Part shown: in pieces, positions 15,393 through 21,695 of the stretch
How positions within the stretch are numbered: position 1 is the stretch's first letter
Layout of the letters: each line of letters begins with the position of its first letter
NCBI GenBank assembly: GCA_023228665.1
Contig: JALOAR010000005.1
Span: 1 to 34,525, forward strand
Source of the DNA: Candidatus Colwelliibacteriota bacterium
Lineage (GTDB): Bacteria > Patescibacteriota > Minisyncoccia > UBA6257 > Colwellbacteraceae
DNA: 34,525 nucleotides
Reading direction: 5' to 3'
The notes under the pieces: generated by a model
What the model saw: the letters and a program-made list of their open reading frames with translations, nothing else
Told to the model about the DNA's origin: nothing
Database searches by the model: none
Program-made: the position numbers and the translations under genes

Positions 15393-15455
15393 GCCATTTT
15401 AAATAGAGAACGGAGTTAAAGGCAGGTGTCAATCTTTATTATTGATTTGCAGTCC

Positions 15456-15956
15456 CTATTTTTTTGCGAGCGGTGCCATTTTTTCCGTAATAATTCCTAA
15501 TATTTTTTCGGGACTATAATCAAGATAATTTCCTTTTTTGATAATATTAACCGTTTTTTCAACTTCTCCCTTAGGAATATTAAGGCAATCAATAATTTCA
15601 GGCAGAGCATGCGAAGGAGCTGTCAGTGCAATATAGTCATAACCATTGTTTTTGAGCTCGCCGTACTTTTTTCCCAGCATTTTAAGAAATTCTGTCCTTT
15701 CTTTACGGTTAACATCCTTTAAAGTAGATCCTGAACCAAGCCCGATGCCTTTGGCTTTAAGGGCGCTACTAATACCCCTTACTCTTGAAGCAAAAAAACC
15801 TTCCTTATCCGAGTATTTTATTTCTTGCGCGTTAATTGATCCAAGGCTATTCATTATTCCGTTCTCCCCTTCAAATATTTTCGCTTCCTCGGTTCCGGAA
15901 ATTATAATCAGAGCTTTTTCATCTTTAAATTGGTAAAAATTTTCCGATATTTTCAT
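15456..15956 (-). CDS. Host-attachment / baeRF-like protein
   Basis: 166 residues from the ATG at 15956; a longer reading to 15977 lacks support because the -10 box lies inside it. The first third has the short strands and acidic turns of KALIIISGTEEAKIFEGE. The second half has ERTEFLKMLGKKYGELKNNGYDYIALTAPSHALPEIIDCL followed by VEKTVNIIKKGNYLDYSPEKI. That arrangement resembles the 'protein required for attachment to host cells' family, which belongs to the bacterial release-factor-like (baeRF) group: F-x3-L-x3-L, YD-x-(I/L)-x-L-x-AP, then a charged stretch preceding the terminal helix. Similarity is at pattern level only. No GGQ tripeptide of true release factors is present. Divergent from obgE. 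Confidence 0.5.
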   Translation of the reverse strand: MKISENFYQFKDEKALIIISGTEEAKIFEGENGIMNSLGSINAQEIKYSDKEGFFASRVRGISSALKAKGIGLGSGSTLKDVNRKERTEFLKMLGKKYGELKNNGYDYIALTAPSHALPEIIDCLNIPKGEVEKTVNIIKKGNYLDYSPEKILGIITEKMAPLAKK

Positions 15957-15963
15957 GTATATA

Positions 15964-15991
15964 AGTATAACTCCCAACTCACAACTCTCAA
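15964..15991 (-). promoter_or_regulatory. Leaderless promoter of the baeRF-like gene
   Basis: -35 TTGAGA (15986-15991), 16-nt spacer, -10 TATACT (15964-15969), 7 nt before the ATG at 15956. The spacer and -35 are built from GAGTTG-like heptamers. Confidence 0.7.
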
Positions 15992-15998
15992 CTCTCGA
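15971..15998. repeat. Degenerate 7-bp tandem repeat in a promoter
   Basis: On the minus strand AGAGTTG-AGAGTTG-TGAGTTG-GGAGTT: four near-identical heptamers spanning the -35 box and spacer of the baeRF-like gene. A change in copy number would change promoter spacing. Confidence 0.6.
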
Positions 15999-16076
15999 CT
16001 CATAAAATTGCTGCCCGCTATATTATTATGTTTTTATTTTCAAATTTATTAGCGGGTGGTTTTTGTAATTTTTAAG

Positions 16077-16085
16077 TGATATAAA
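16077..16085 (+). promoter_or_regulatory. Extended -10 leaderless promoter of obgE
   Basis: TGA-TATAAA (TATAAA 16080-16085) exactly 6 nt before the GTG at 16092. No convincing -35 and no Shine-Dalgarno. Confidence 0.65.
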
Positions 16086-16091
16086 GTAGCT

Positions 16092-17066
16092 GTGCTTATA
16101 GATGATATACAAATAAGCCTTTCTGCCGGAAATGGAGGAAAGGGAGCTGTCGCATTCAATAAAAACCTAATGAGTCTCGGTCCCGCTGGGGGATCTGGAG
16201 GAAAAGGGGGCAGCGTCTATTTTGAAGGAGTTTCTGATTTATCAAAACTTAACCAGTTTAGATATAAAAAAGAAGTTAAAGCTGAAGATGGAATGGACGG
16301 ACGCAGCCAATTCAGGGATGGAAAAGATGGAAAGGATCTTATAATCCAAGTCCCTTTTGGCACCGTTATTCACGATCTCGATAAAAACACGATGGAAGAA
16401 ATAACATCAATCGGACAAAAAATATTAATGGCGAAAGGCGGAAGAGGCGGAAAAGGAAATTTCCACTTTAGATCGCCGAGCAATACATCCCCGAAAGAAT
16501 TTGAGGAAGGAAAGCCGGGAGATTTCCGAAATTTACGACTTGAATTAAAGATGGTGGCAGATGTTGGATTTATCGGCTTGCCAAATGCCGGAAAATCCAG
16601 CCTTTTAAACGAACTAACTAATGCCAAGGCAAAAGTTGCCAACTATGCCTTTACTACCCTCGAACCTAATCTCGGAGCCTACTATGACTTGATATTGGCA
16701 GATATACCGGGACTTATTGAAGGCGCATCTCTAGGCAAAGGTTTAGGAATTAAGTTTTTAAGGCATATAGAAAGAACTAAAGAATTATTCCATCTTATTT
16801 CAGCAGAATCTGATAATCCTATAGCTGACTATAAATCTATACGCGCTGAACTTAAAAAACACAGTGAAGAGCTAGAGAAAAAGCCAGAGTCAGTATTTTT
16901 ATCCAAATCAGACGAAATTTCCGAGGAAGAATTGAATAAAAAAATAAAAGCTTTTAAAGATAAAGGAATAAAAATCGAGCCTATATCCATACTTTATGAC
17001 AACGGTCTCGAACCTATAAAAAAAGCTCTGGCTAGAATAGCTGATAATAAAAAGCTTAAAGCTTAA
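16092..17066 (+). CDS. obgE: Obg/CgtA GTPase
   Basis: 324 residues from a GTG. The glycine-rich Obg fold (1-155) includes DDIQISLSAGNGGKG, GPAGGSGGKGGSVYF and AKGGRGGKGN. The G domain follows: G1 GLPNAGKS (162-169), G2 TTLEPN, G3 DIPG with D204. G4 is S271-K-S-D274 where most Obg proteins have NKxD, so the first Asn is Ser; Lys and Asp remain and guanine recognition may be kept. The protein stops soon after the G domain, with no C-terminal OCT domain. Obg acts in late large-subunit ribosome assembly. A hairpin terminator follows at once. Only the start codon and promoter are unusual: GTG placed 6 nt after TATAAA. Confidence 0.95.
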   Translation: MLIDDIQISLSAGNGGKGAVAFNKNLMSLGPAGGSGGKGGSVYFEGVSDLSKLNQFRYKKEVKAEDGMDGRSQFRDGKDGKDLIIQVPFGTVIHDLDKNTMEEITSIGQKILMAKGGRGGKGNFHFRSPSNTSPKEFEEGKPGDFRNLRLELKMVADVGFIGLPNAGKSSLLNELTNAKAKVANYAFTTLEPNLGAYYDLILADIPGLIEGASLGKGLGIKFLRHIERTKELFHLISAESDNPIADYKSIRAELKKHSEELEKKPESVFLSKSDEISEEELNKKIKAFKDKGIKIEPISILYDNGLEPIKKALARIADNKKLKA

Positions 17067-17076
17067 AGCTTAAAAA
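17052..17076 (+). repeat. GCTTAAA heptamer repeated three times across the obgE stop
   Basis: Three direct copies of GCTTAAA cover the last codons (KKLKA), the stop TAA and the bases before the terminator stem. Each copy contains an in-frame-dependent TTAA. Copy number does not alter the hairpin. Confidence 0.7.
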
Positions 17077-17103
17077 ACCGCGGACTGTACCGCGGTTTTT
17101 TTA
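17072..17103. terminator. Bidirectional hairpin terminator
   Basis: ACCGCGG (17077-17083), loop ACTGTA, CCGCGGT (17090-17096), flanked by six A and seven T. It separates obgE from the convergent hsp20 gene, whose stop at 17101 lies in the T-run. Confidence 0.9.
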
Positions 17104-17526
17104 TTTCTTGGATTTTTTAACCGAAGTTTTTTGTTTTTTACTAGCTTCTTTTATTTTTATTTTTCTTTCTTCTTTTTTAACTCCTTTCGCTTTCGGTATA
17201 GTTATGCGGATAACTCCATCTTCGCTAACTGCTTCAGCCTTGCCGTCATCAACATCTACAGGCAGTTTTACTATCCTTTCAAAAGAACCTCGATGTATTT
17301 CTTTTTTCCAATATCCTTTTTTCTTTTTTTCTTCTTTTTCCTCTCTTTCCCCTTTAACTTTCAAAAAACCGGATGAGATTGATATATCGATATCCTCCGG
17401 TTTAATGCCTGATGCCTGAATTTCCGCCACTATTGCGCTGTCTGTTTCGTAAACATCCATAGCCGGAAAAGAACCGGTAAAAAACTCATCAATATCTTCA
17501 AATTTGCTCCATGGAATAATAGCCAT
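17101..17526 (-). CDS. Hsp20/alpha-crystallin small heat-shock protein
   Basis: 141 residues. The short N-terminal arm has IPWSKFEDIDEFF. The alpha-crystallin domain follows (about 20-120): PAMDVYETDSAIVAEIQASGIKPEDIDISI, LKVKGERE, a Lys/Glu-rich loop, GSFERIVKLPVDVD, and DGVIRITIPK. A C-terminal IKIKEA supplies the I-x-I anchor used for oligomer assembly, followed by a very basic tail of about 20 Lys/Ser-rich residues. It is an ATP-independent holdase for unfolding proteins. A TAAATT box 6 nt upstream is a weak match to the leaderless pattern. No CIRCE element is seen. Confidence 0.92.
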   Translation of the reverse strand: MAIIPWSKFEDIDEFFTGSFPAMDVYETDSAIVAEIQASGIKPEDIDISISSGFLKVKGEREEKEEKKKKGYWKKEIHRGSFERIVKLPVDVDDGKAEAVSEDGVIRITIPKAKGVKKEERKIKIKEASKKQKTSVKKSKK

Positions 17527-17564
17527 AATAATAATTTATTTTCTAAACGACCTTTTTATTAAAA

Positions 17565-18023
17565 TTAATTTAGCCTGATTATCAAAAAATTAAGCACGCT
17601 GGCAAAAGTCGCCCAAATAACATAAGGGTAAAGCAATATGCCGCTTATGCTTTTCTTCCCAACAGCAAAAATAATCGATAATACAGAAAGACCGAGCAAA
17701 ACGGCTACCGGAAGGGCGAGCTGGATATTTTGATCTCCGAAAAATATTTTACTCCAACTGATATTCAAAAGGATATTAAACATAAAAAGAGAGGCAACGG
17801 CTTTGCCTTTGCGCGAAAAAACTTTTTCTTTTTTGAAAAATATTCCGGCAGAGACAGCTGACAATATAAATATCAATGTCCAAACCAAGCTGATTACCCA
17901 GCCCGGAGGAGTAATAGCGGGCAAATTTAGAGTGCTATACCAATCTAAAGAAGAAGCGGTGAACTTCCCGCCTATAAAAGCGGTAAATATGGCAATTAAA
18001 AAAGATATTATAAAAGGAATCAT
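17565..18023 (-). CDS. TspO/MBR family membrane protein
   Basis: 152 residues with five hydrophobic helices, the TspO fold. Conserved points are DWYSTLNLPAITPPGWVISLVWTLIF, NILLNISWSKIFF in helix 3, and LYPYVIWATFASVLNFLI in helix 5. TspO proteins bind porphyrins and are linked to stress responses in bacteria, but the substrate here is unknown. It is notable in a small-genome organism, since no heme genes appear in the window. It begins 4 nt after the small membrane-protein gene and the two are likely one transcript. Confidence 0.9.
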   Translation of the reverse strand: MIPFIISFLIAIFTAFIGGKFTASSLDWYSTLNLPAITPPGWVISLVWTLIFILSAVSAGIFFKKEKVFSRKGKAVASLFMFNILLNISWSKIFFGDQNIQLALPVAVLLGLSVLSIIFAVGKKSISGILLYPYVIWATFASVLNFLIIRLN

Positions 18024-18026
18024 GCT

Positions 18027-18209
18027 CTACTTATCGCAAAAAGGCTGAAGCATATAAACTATAGCCACCCAGCCGATAGAAGCGACTATAAAACCCGCGA
18101 TAAAACCAGCTAGAGAAGAAGCAATAGTCCTCCCTAATCTGACAGGATATTTGGTGTGGCTATGTTCGCACTCTGACGAGATAAATTCCTCGGATATTTT
18201 TTTGCTCAT
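18027..18209 (-). CDS. Small single-span membrane protein, unknown
   Basis: 60 residues from the ATG at 18209. The soluble N-terminus has a Cys-Glu-His-Ser-His stretch (SSECEHSHTKYP) that could bind a metal, followed by one hydrophobic helix (about 30-53, Gly/Ala-rich) and a final FCDK. I recognise no family. The longer reading from 18281 would overlap the divergent queH gene and is rejected; a TATAAA box lies 6 nt before the chosen ATG. The gene is immediately upstream of tspO with a 3-nt gap, so it may be a partner of TspO. Confidence 0.6.
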   Translation of the reverse strand: MSKKISEEFISSECEHSHTKYPVRLGRTIASSLAGFIAGFIVASIGWVAIVYMLQPFCDK

Positions 18210-18215
18210 TTGTTT

Positions 18216-18221
18216 TTTATA
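18216..18221 (-). promoter_or_regulatory. Leaderless -10 box of the small membrane protein-tspO unit
   Basis: TATAAA exactly 6 nt before the ATG at 18209. The -35 region is weak. It lies in a 59-nt divergent gap shared with queH, for which I cannot pick a clear promoter. Confidence 0.55.
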
Positions 18222-18268
18222 TTGATATGGTCTTGCTTGAAGTATAGCATATGAGTAGCTGTTAATTA

Positions 18269-18838
18269 ATGAAAAAAGCAATATTACATACTTGTTGCGG
18301 GCCTTGCGCAGGAGGCGTTTTAAAGGCGTTTAAAGAAAAATTTGATGAAATTTTGCTGTTTTTCAGCAATTCAAACTTAAATAGCAGGGAAGAATATAAT
18401 AAAAGGCTTTTTGAAGTTAAAAAACTGGCGAAAAAAGAAGGGATTAAGCTTATTGAAGATGATTATAACCATAGCGACTGGCTCCGCTATATAAAAAAGC
18501 TTAATAGAGAAAATCAGCCTTCCCAAATTGAAACCGAAGCAGAAGGCGGAGAAAGGTGCCGAAGATGTTTTGAATACAGGCTAGCTAGAACAGCCGAGCT
18601 GGCAAAGAAAAAAGGTTTTTCTTTTTCAACAACTCTAACAGTAAGCCCTTATAAAAACGAACTTGTTTTAAACGAAGAAGCTAAAGAAGTAGAAGCCGAA
18701 GGATCTTTGTTTATTCCTCTTGATAAAATAGGAAATAAAAAAGAAATATGGAAGGAATCTTTTAAAATATCCAGGGAACTTGATATGTATCGGCAGAAAT
18801 ATTGCGGATGCGAATTTTCTATCAAAAATACGGATTGA
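18269..18838 (+). CDS. queH: Epoxyqueuosine reductase QueH
   Basis: 189 residues. It converts epoxyqueuosine in tRNA to queuosine, the last step of the pathway, by a route unrelated to cobalamin-dependent QueG. All expected cysteines are present: C9-C10-x2-C13 in HTCCGPC, C97-x2-C100 in ERCRRCFEYRL, and C179-G-C181 near the end (YRQKYCGCEFS). These hold the iron-sulfur cluster and second metal site or redox pair of QueH. The segment TTLTVSPYKN is also typical. The stop is TGA. A 40-bp palindrome downstream probably ends the transcript. The upstream enzyme queA is at 5688-6737 on the other strand. Confidence 0.95.
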   Translation: MKKAILHTCCGPCAGGVLKAFKEKFDEILLFFSNSNLNSREEYNKRLFEVKKLAKKEGIKLIEDDYNHSDWLRYIKKLNRENQPSQIETEAEGGERCRRCFEYRLARTAELAKKKGFSFSTTLTVSPYKNELVLNEEAKEVEAEGSLFIPLDKIGNKKEIWKESFKISRELDMYRQKYCGCEFSIKNTD

Positions 18839-18905
18839 TACGGATCTAAAATAAAATACGCACAGATTGGGCGGATTTTAAAAAGCGAGATTTTATACCA
18901 ATTAT

Positions 18906-18950
18906 AATTCTGCCTGTAGAAACGGCCGTTTCTACAGGCAGAATTTTTGG
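18906..18950 (+). terminator. 40-bp perfect palindrome followed by T-run (terminator of queH)
   Basis: Bases 18906-18945 are a perfect palindrome with 20-nt arms centred between 18925 and 18926 (core AACGGCCGTT), then TTTTT ends at 18948. It can act as a rho-independent terminator for queH, but the arms are two to three times longer than other terminators here and more GC-rich than the surroundings. The rest of the 284-nt gap (18839-19122) holds the promoter and leader of the next gene and no other ORF. Confidence 0.75.
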
Positions 18951-19034
18951 AGCAAAACGCTTTATATTTTTAAACCGCTTTTAATAATTTTTCTTTTAAA
19001 AAACCTCTGTTAGATATTAGTTTAAAAAGTCTGT

Positions 19035-19063
19035 TTGACAAATATATTTCTTAGTAGTGTAAT
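19035..19063 (+). promoter_or_regulatory. sigma70 promoter of the DUF5701-like gene
   Basis: TTGACA (19035-19040), 17-nt spacer, TGTAAT (19058-19063). The transcript would start near 19070 and carry a leader of about 50 nt. Confidence 0.7.
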
Positions 19064-19069
19064 TGTAGA

Positions 19070-19112
19070 GCACTATCAACAGTGCGCACTTTAAAAAATT
19101 TTTAAAAAGGAG
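19070..19112 (+). promoter_or_regulatory. Leader hairpin and Shine-Dalgarno before the DUF5701-like gene
   Basis: GCACT (19070-19074), loop ATCAAC, AGTGC (19081-19085) at the predicted 5' end of the mRNA, then AAGGAG (19107-19112) ending 10 nt before the ATG at 19123. A 5' hairpin can protect mRNA; a regulatory role is not shown. Confidence 0.45.
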
Positions 19113-19122
19113 TGATTTTTTA

Positions 19123-19710
19123 ATGTTGGTAAACTTATTGGAAAAAGATGTAAAGGTGTTTGGAGAGAGGCAAGAAAAGGTTATGGATATGGCATATAAA
19201 CAATATCTTATGCTTGAGGAGCTCGGATACAAAAACAACGGATTTATGAATGATGTTAGATTTCTTGTAACCGAAAAGCTGCCTAAATATATCAATAGCC
19301 TGGAAGGAAAAGATGTGTATGAAGTACACCTAGTAATTCCTCCAAGCTGCAGAAAATGCACAGATATTCTATGTATGGTCGGATCCGGTTCACCGCTTTT
19401 TTCAAGCGTGGACTTAAGACGAGTTGAAAATCTTTTTCCGACTCCGGAAACGCCTTACTTTATTACCAATACATGCGAACAAAAAGACAAAATATCGGGT
19501 AAAAAACGTTTTTTAACAATCCATGAGCTTCTTTCATGGTGTATAACAGAAGCAAAACCCGGAATGTCTCTGATCGCAAAATCAACAAAAATCGGCAATG
19601 ATTTTTTAAGAGTTTTTTTCGATGATAAAAAGAACTTGGGAATCAGCCAGATAAAATACCCAACGAGCGGGATATTGTCTTGCGATAAGAAATTAATATT
19701 TATTAATTAA
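19123..19710 (+). CDS. Hypothetical protein, possibly DUF5701-like
   Basis: 195 residues with no signal peptide and no membrane helix. The N-terminal half is helical with RQ-x(n)-YLMLEELGY. The second half has LRRVENLFPTPETPYFITNTC, KKRFLTIHELLSW, a short segment with NDFLRVFFDDKKNLGISQIKYPTSGILSC. The order (RQ...LG, P-x-PY-x(4), R-x-LT-x-x-E, LG...SC) resembles DUF5701 proteins of other bacteria, where the core is also of unknown function. The match is by remembered pattern and is tentative. Two Cys at RKCTDILC are close enough to form a metal or redox site. A canonical promoter, leader hairpin and strong ribosome site suggest good expression. Confidence 0.5.
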   Translation: MLVNLLEKDVKVFGERQEKVMDMAYKQYLMLEELGYKNNGFMNDVRFLVTEKLPKYINSLEGKDVYEVHLVIPPSCRKCTDILCMVGSGSPLFSSVDLRRVENLFPTPETPYFITNTCEQKDKISGKKRFLTIHELLSWCITEAKPGMSLIAKSTKIGNDFLRVFFDDKKNLGISQIKYPTSGILSCDKKLIFIN

Positions 19711-19714
19711 AAAC

Positions 19715-19742
19715 AAAAGCGGCCAACGGCCGCTTTTTTATT
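19715..19742. terminator. Bidirectional hairpin terminator
   Basis: AAAAGCGGCC (19715-19724), loop AAC, GGCCGCTTTT (19728-19737) with T-rich tail. Between the convergent DUF5701-like and DUF389 genes. Confidence 0.9.
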
Positions 19743-19755
19743 TATTTTTAATTAT

Positions 19756-20436
19756 TTACCCTTCTTGGCTTTCAGACTCAACAGATTTTATCCTTTTTTC
19801 GGCTTTATAGAAGCGCAACATAGAGAAAACAACAAGAGAACCAATAACAATTCCTAAGAGGTTTAACGAAAAAACAAGAAAATAAAAACGGGCAGAGAAA
19901 AAATCACCCGCCATCATAAGGACTCCCGTAAGGCTTATTGGCGGAACAAGCGATACGGAAACCGCTATTCCAGGGAGAACATCCGCAATCTCCTTTCTAA
20001 CCCAGGCATAAGTAGCTCCGGCACCAGAGGCAACCGCAACAGTAAACCAAAGAGCGGCAGCGCGCAGAGTATTTTCAACAGCGAAGAAATTTTCAGGCTT
20101 GCCGAAAATAATAGTCATAACTGCCGCGGCAGCACCGATGATGATAAAGGATTTTACCAACAACCAAAACTCCTTACTAATCAGCTTAACGTCTCCCACA
20201 GATACCCCGAGAGCAAGCGCAAGAGCCGGAGTAAGCACTGGCGCCACAAGCATTCCCCCTATTAATATCGCCATATTATTAAGAAGCACTCCGCAACCGA
20301 CGATTATTGAAGAAAATATTAAAAGAGAATAATAAACTGTGCTGGGCGCGCTTTTCTTAATAAGCTCTCCGACAGCCCTATACCTATCGCCGTCCGTGAC
20401 TTTGAGACTTTCGCCATTATTTTTCGATTCTTCCAT
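19756..20436 (-). CDS. DUF389 family membrane protein
   Basis: 226 residues with about six hydrophobic helices. The conserved block NNMAILIGGMLVAPVLTPALALALG and the later PGIAVSVSLVPPISLTGVLM define DUF389, a membrane family of unknown transport or structural role. The charged ends are short, so this is the membrane core without the extra cytoplasmic domain some homologues carry. It stands alone, with its own extended -10 upstream and a shared terminator downstream. Confidence 0.88.
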   Translation of the reverse strand: MEESKNNGESLKVTDGDRYRAVGELIKKSAPSTVYYSLLIFSSIIVGCGVLLNNMAILIGGMLVAPVLTPALALALGVSVGDVKLISKEFWLLVKSFIIIGAAAAVMTIIFGKPENFFAVENTLRAAALWFTVAVASGAGATYAWVRKEIADVLPGIAVSVSLVPPISLTGVLMMAGDFFSARFYFLVFSLNLLGIVIGSLVVFSMLRFYKAEKRIKSVESESQEG

Positions 20437-20445
20437 AATGTTTTT

Positions 20446-20454
20446 ATTTTACCA
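20446..20454 (-). promoter_or_regulatory. Extended -10 promoter of the DUF389 gene
   Basis: TGG-TAAAAT (TAAAAT 20446-20451), 9 nt before the ATG at 20436, giving a leader of at most two or three nucleotides. It overlaps the end of the upstream MacB-type gene (stop at 20457). Confidence 0.55.
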
Positions 20455-20456
20455 CA

Positions 20457-21695
20457 TTATTCGTACCTTAATGCCTCTATCGGATCTTTAGATGCCGCTT
20501 CTTTAGCAGGATAAATACCGAAGGCAAGACCAATAGCGGCAGAAATGAAAAGTCCTATCAGCGCTGCTGAAACAGGAAAAGCAAAAGTCCAGCCGGAAGC
20601 GACAAGACTAGAAAGGACTAATGAGGCTAAAAACGACAGCAAGGCCCCGAGAATTATTCCAATTACTCCGCCCGTTGCCGTGAGGATGACTGCTTCCAAA
20701 AGAAATTGATTCATCATATCTTTGCGCGTCGCTCCAAGAGCTTTTCTAAGCCCAATTTCCCTGGTTCTTTCAGTAACCGACACAAGCATAATATTCATAA
20801 TTCCTATGCCTCCGACAAGAAGAGATATAGCTGCAACAGCAACAAGCAGCGCCGTCAAAACTCCGGTAATAGATCCTACAATTTCTGCGGCATCCGCTTG
20901 AGTGCTTACATGAAAGTCATCTTTTTCCGGATCAGTGATATCATGCAATTCTCTTAAAGTTGCCTTGATATCGGATACTACAAAATCAATAATTTCTTCA
21001 GATTCCGCTTCAACAATAATATTGTGGAAATAATCTATTCCCATCAAATATTTTTGGGCGGTGGTATACGGAACGATAATCATATCATCCATATTCAAAA
21101 AGCTTACCTGCCCTTTTTTGCCCATAACGCCGATTACTCTGAAAGTGCGGTTCTTTATTTTTATTTTTTCTCCAATCGCATCAGATAATCCAAAAAGGTC
21201 TTCTTTGATATTAGCCCCAAGTACGACAACAGAAGCTTGTGATTTAACATCGTCTTCCGAAAAAACAACGCCTTCGTCCGGCGGAATATTAAAGATATCA
21301 AAAAGGGCCGGCGCTGTTCCTATAACAGTACCCCTTTTAGTTTCGCTGCCATAAGCAACATTCATTCCTTGAATAACAAAAGGATTGAAAGATGAAGCAC
21401 CCCTAACATTAGATTTCTTCATAAGAGCTTCAAGCTCCCTTTCTTTTAAGGAATCAACAAAAATTTCAGCAAAATCAGCAGGACCTTGTGGCTCCCTGCC
21501 CGGCTCAACGGATATCGTTCTAGAACCAATGCCTTGTATTTGCCCGAGAATAAGCCCTTCAGCTCCCTTGCCAATAGACATAACCATTATTATCGAAGAA
21601 ATGCCTATAACTATGCCTAATATAGTAAGGGCTGACCTAGACTTATTAGCAAGGAGCGCTTTAGAAGATATTTTTAGAAGCTGGAAAAATTTCAT
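20457..21695 (-). CDS. MacB/LolCE-type ABC transporter permease
   Basis: 412 residues. N-terminal helix within NKSRSALTILGIVIGISSIIMVMSIGKG, then a large extracytoplasmic MacB periplasmic-core domain (about 45-275), then three helices of the FtsX domain (about 285-400; LVGGIGIMNIMLVSVTERTREIGLRKALGAT) and a terminal SKDPIEALRYE. MacB-type permeases do not transport in the ordinary way. They couple ATP hydrolysis in the cytoplasm to movement of the outer domain, expelling peptides or other molecules. The start codon overlaps the stop of the ATPase gene by one base (TAATG). The partner HlyD-type adaptor is encoded two genes upstream. Confidence 0.92.
   Translation of the reverse strand: MKFFQLLKISSKALLANKSRSALTILGIVIGISSIIMVMSIGKGAEGLILGQIQGIGSRTISVEPGREPQGPADFAEIFVDSLKERELEALMKKSNVRGASSFNPFVIQGMNVAYGSETKRGTVIGTAPALFDIFNIPPDEGVVFSEDDVKSQASVVVLGANIKEDLFGLSDAIGEKIKIKNRTFRVIGVMGKKGQVSFLNMDDMIIVPYTTAQKYLMGIDYFHNIIVEAESEEIIDFVVSDIKATLRELHDITDPEKDDFHVSTQADAAEIVGSITGVLTALLVAVAAISLLVGGIGIMNIMLVSVTERTREIGLRKALGATRKDMMNQFLLEAVILTATGGVIGIILGALLSFLASLVLSSLVASGWTFAFPVSAALIGLFISAAIGLAFGIYPAKEAASKDPIEALRYE

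Noticed and set aside
15427..15432. A minus-strand TTGACA upstream of nrdD
   Set aside because: No -10-like hexamer at the right distance; the TTGTCC/TAGAAT pair nearer the gene is better.
18836..18907. Possible recoding of TGA as glycine that would extend QueH
   Set aside because: QueH normally ends shortly after the CGC motif, and TGA serves as a stop in ATGA overlaps at 4532-4535, 10919-10922 and 11611-11614.
18839..19122. Possible small RNA or tRNA in the queH-DUF5701-like gap
   Set aside because: The gap is accounted for by the palindrome, a promoter and a leader; no cloverleaf or other conserved RNA is recognisable.
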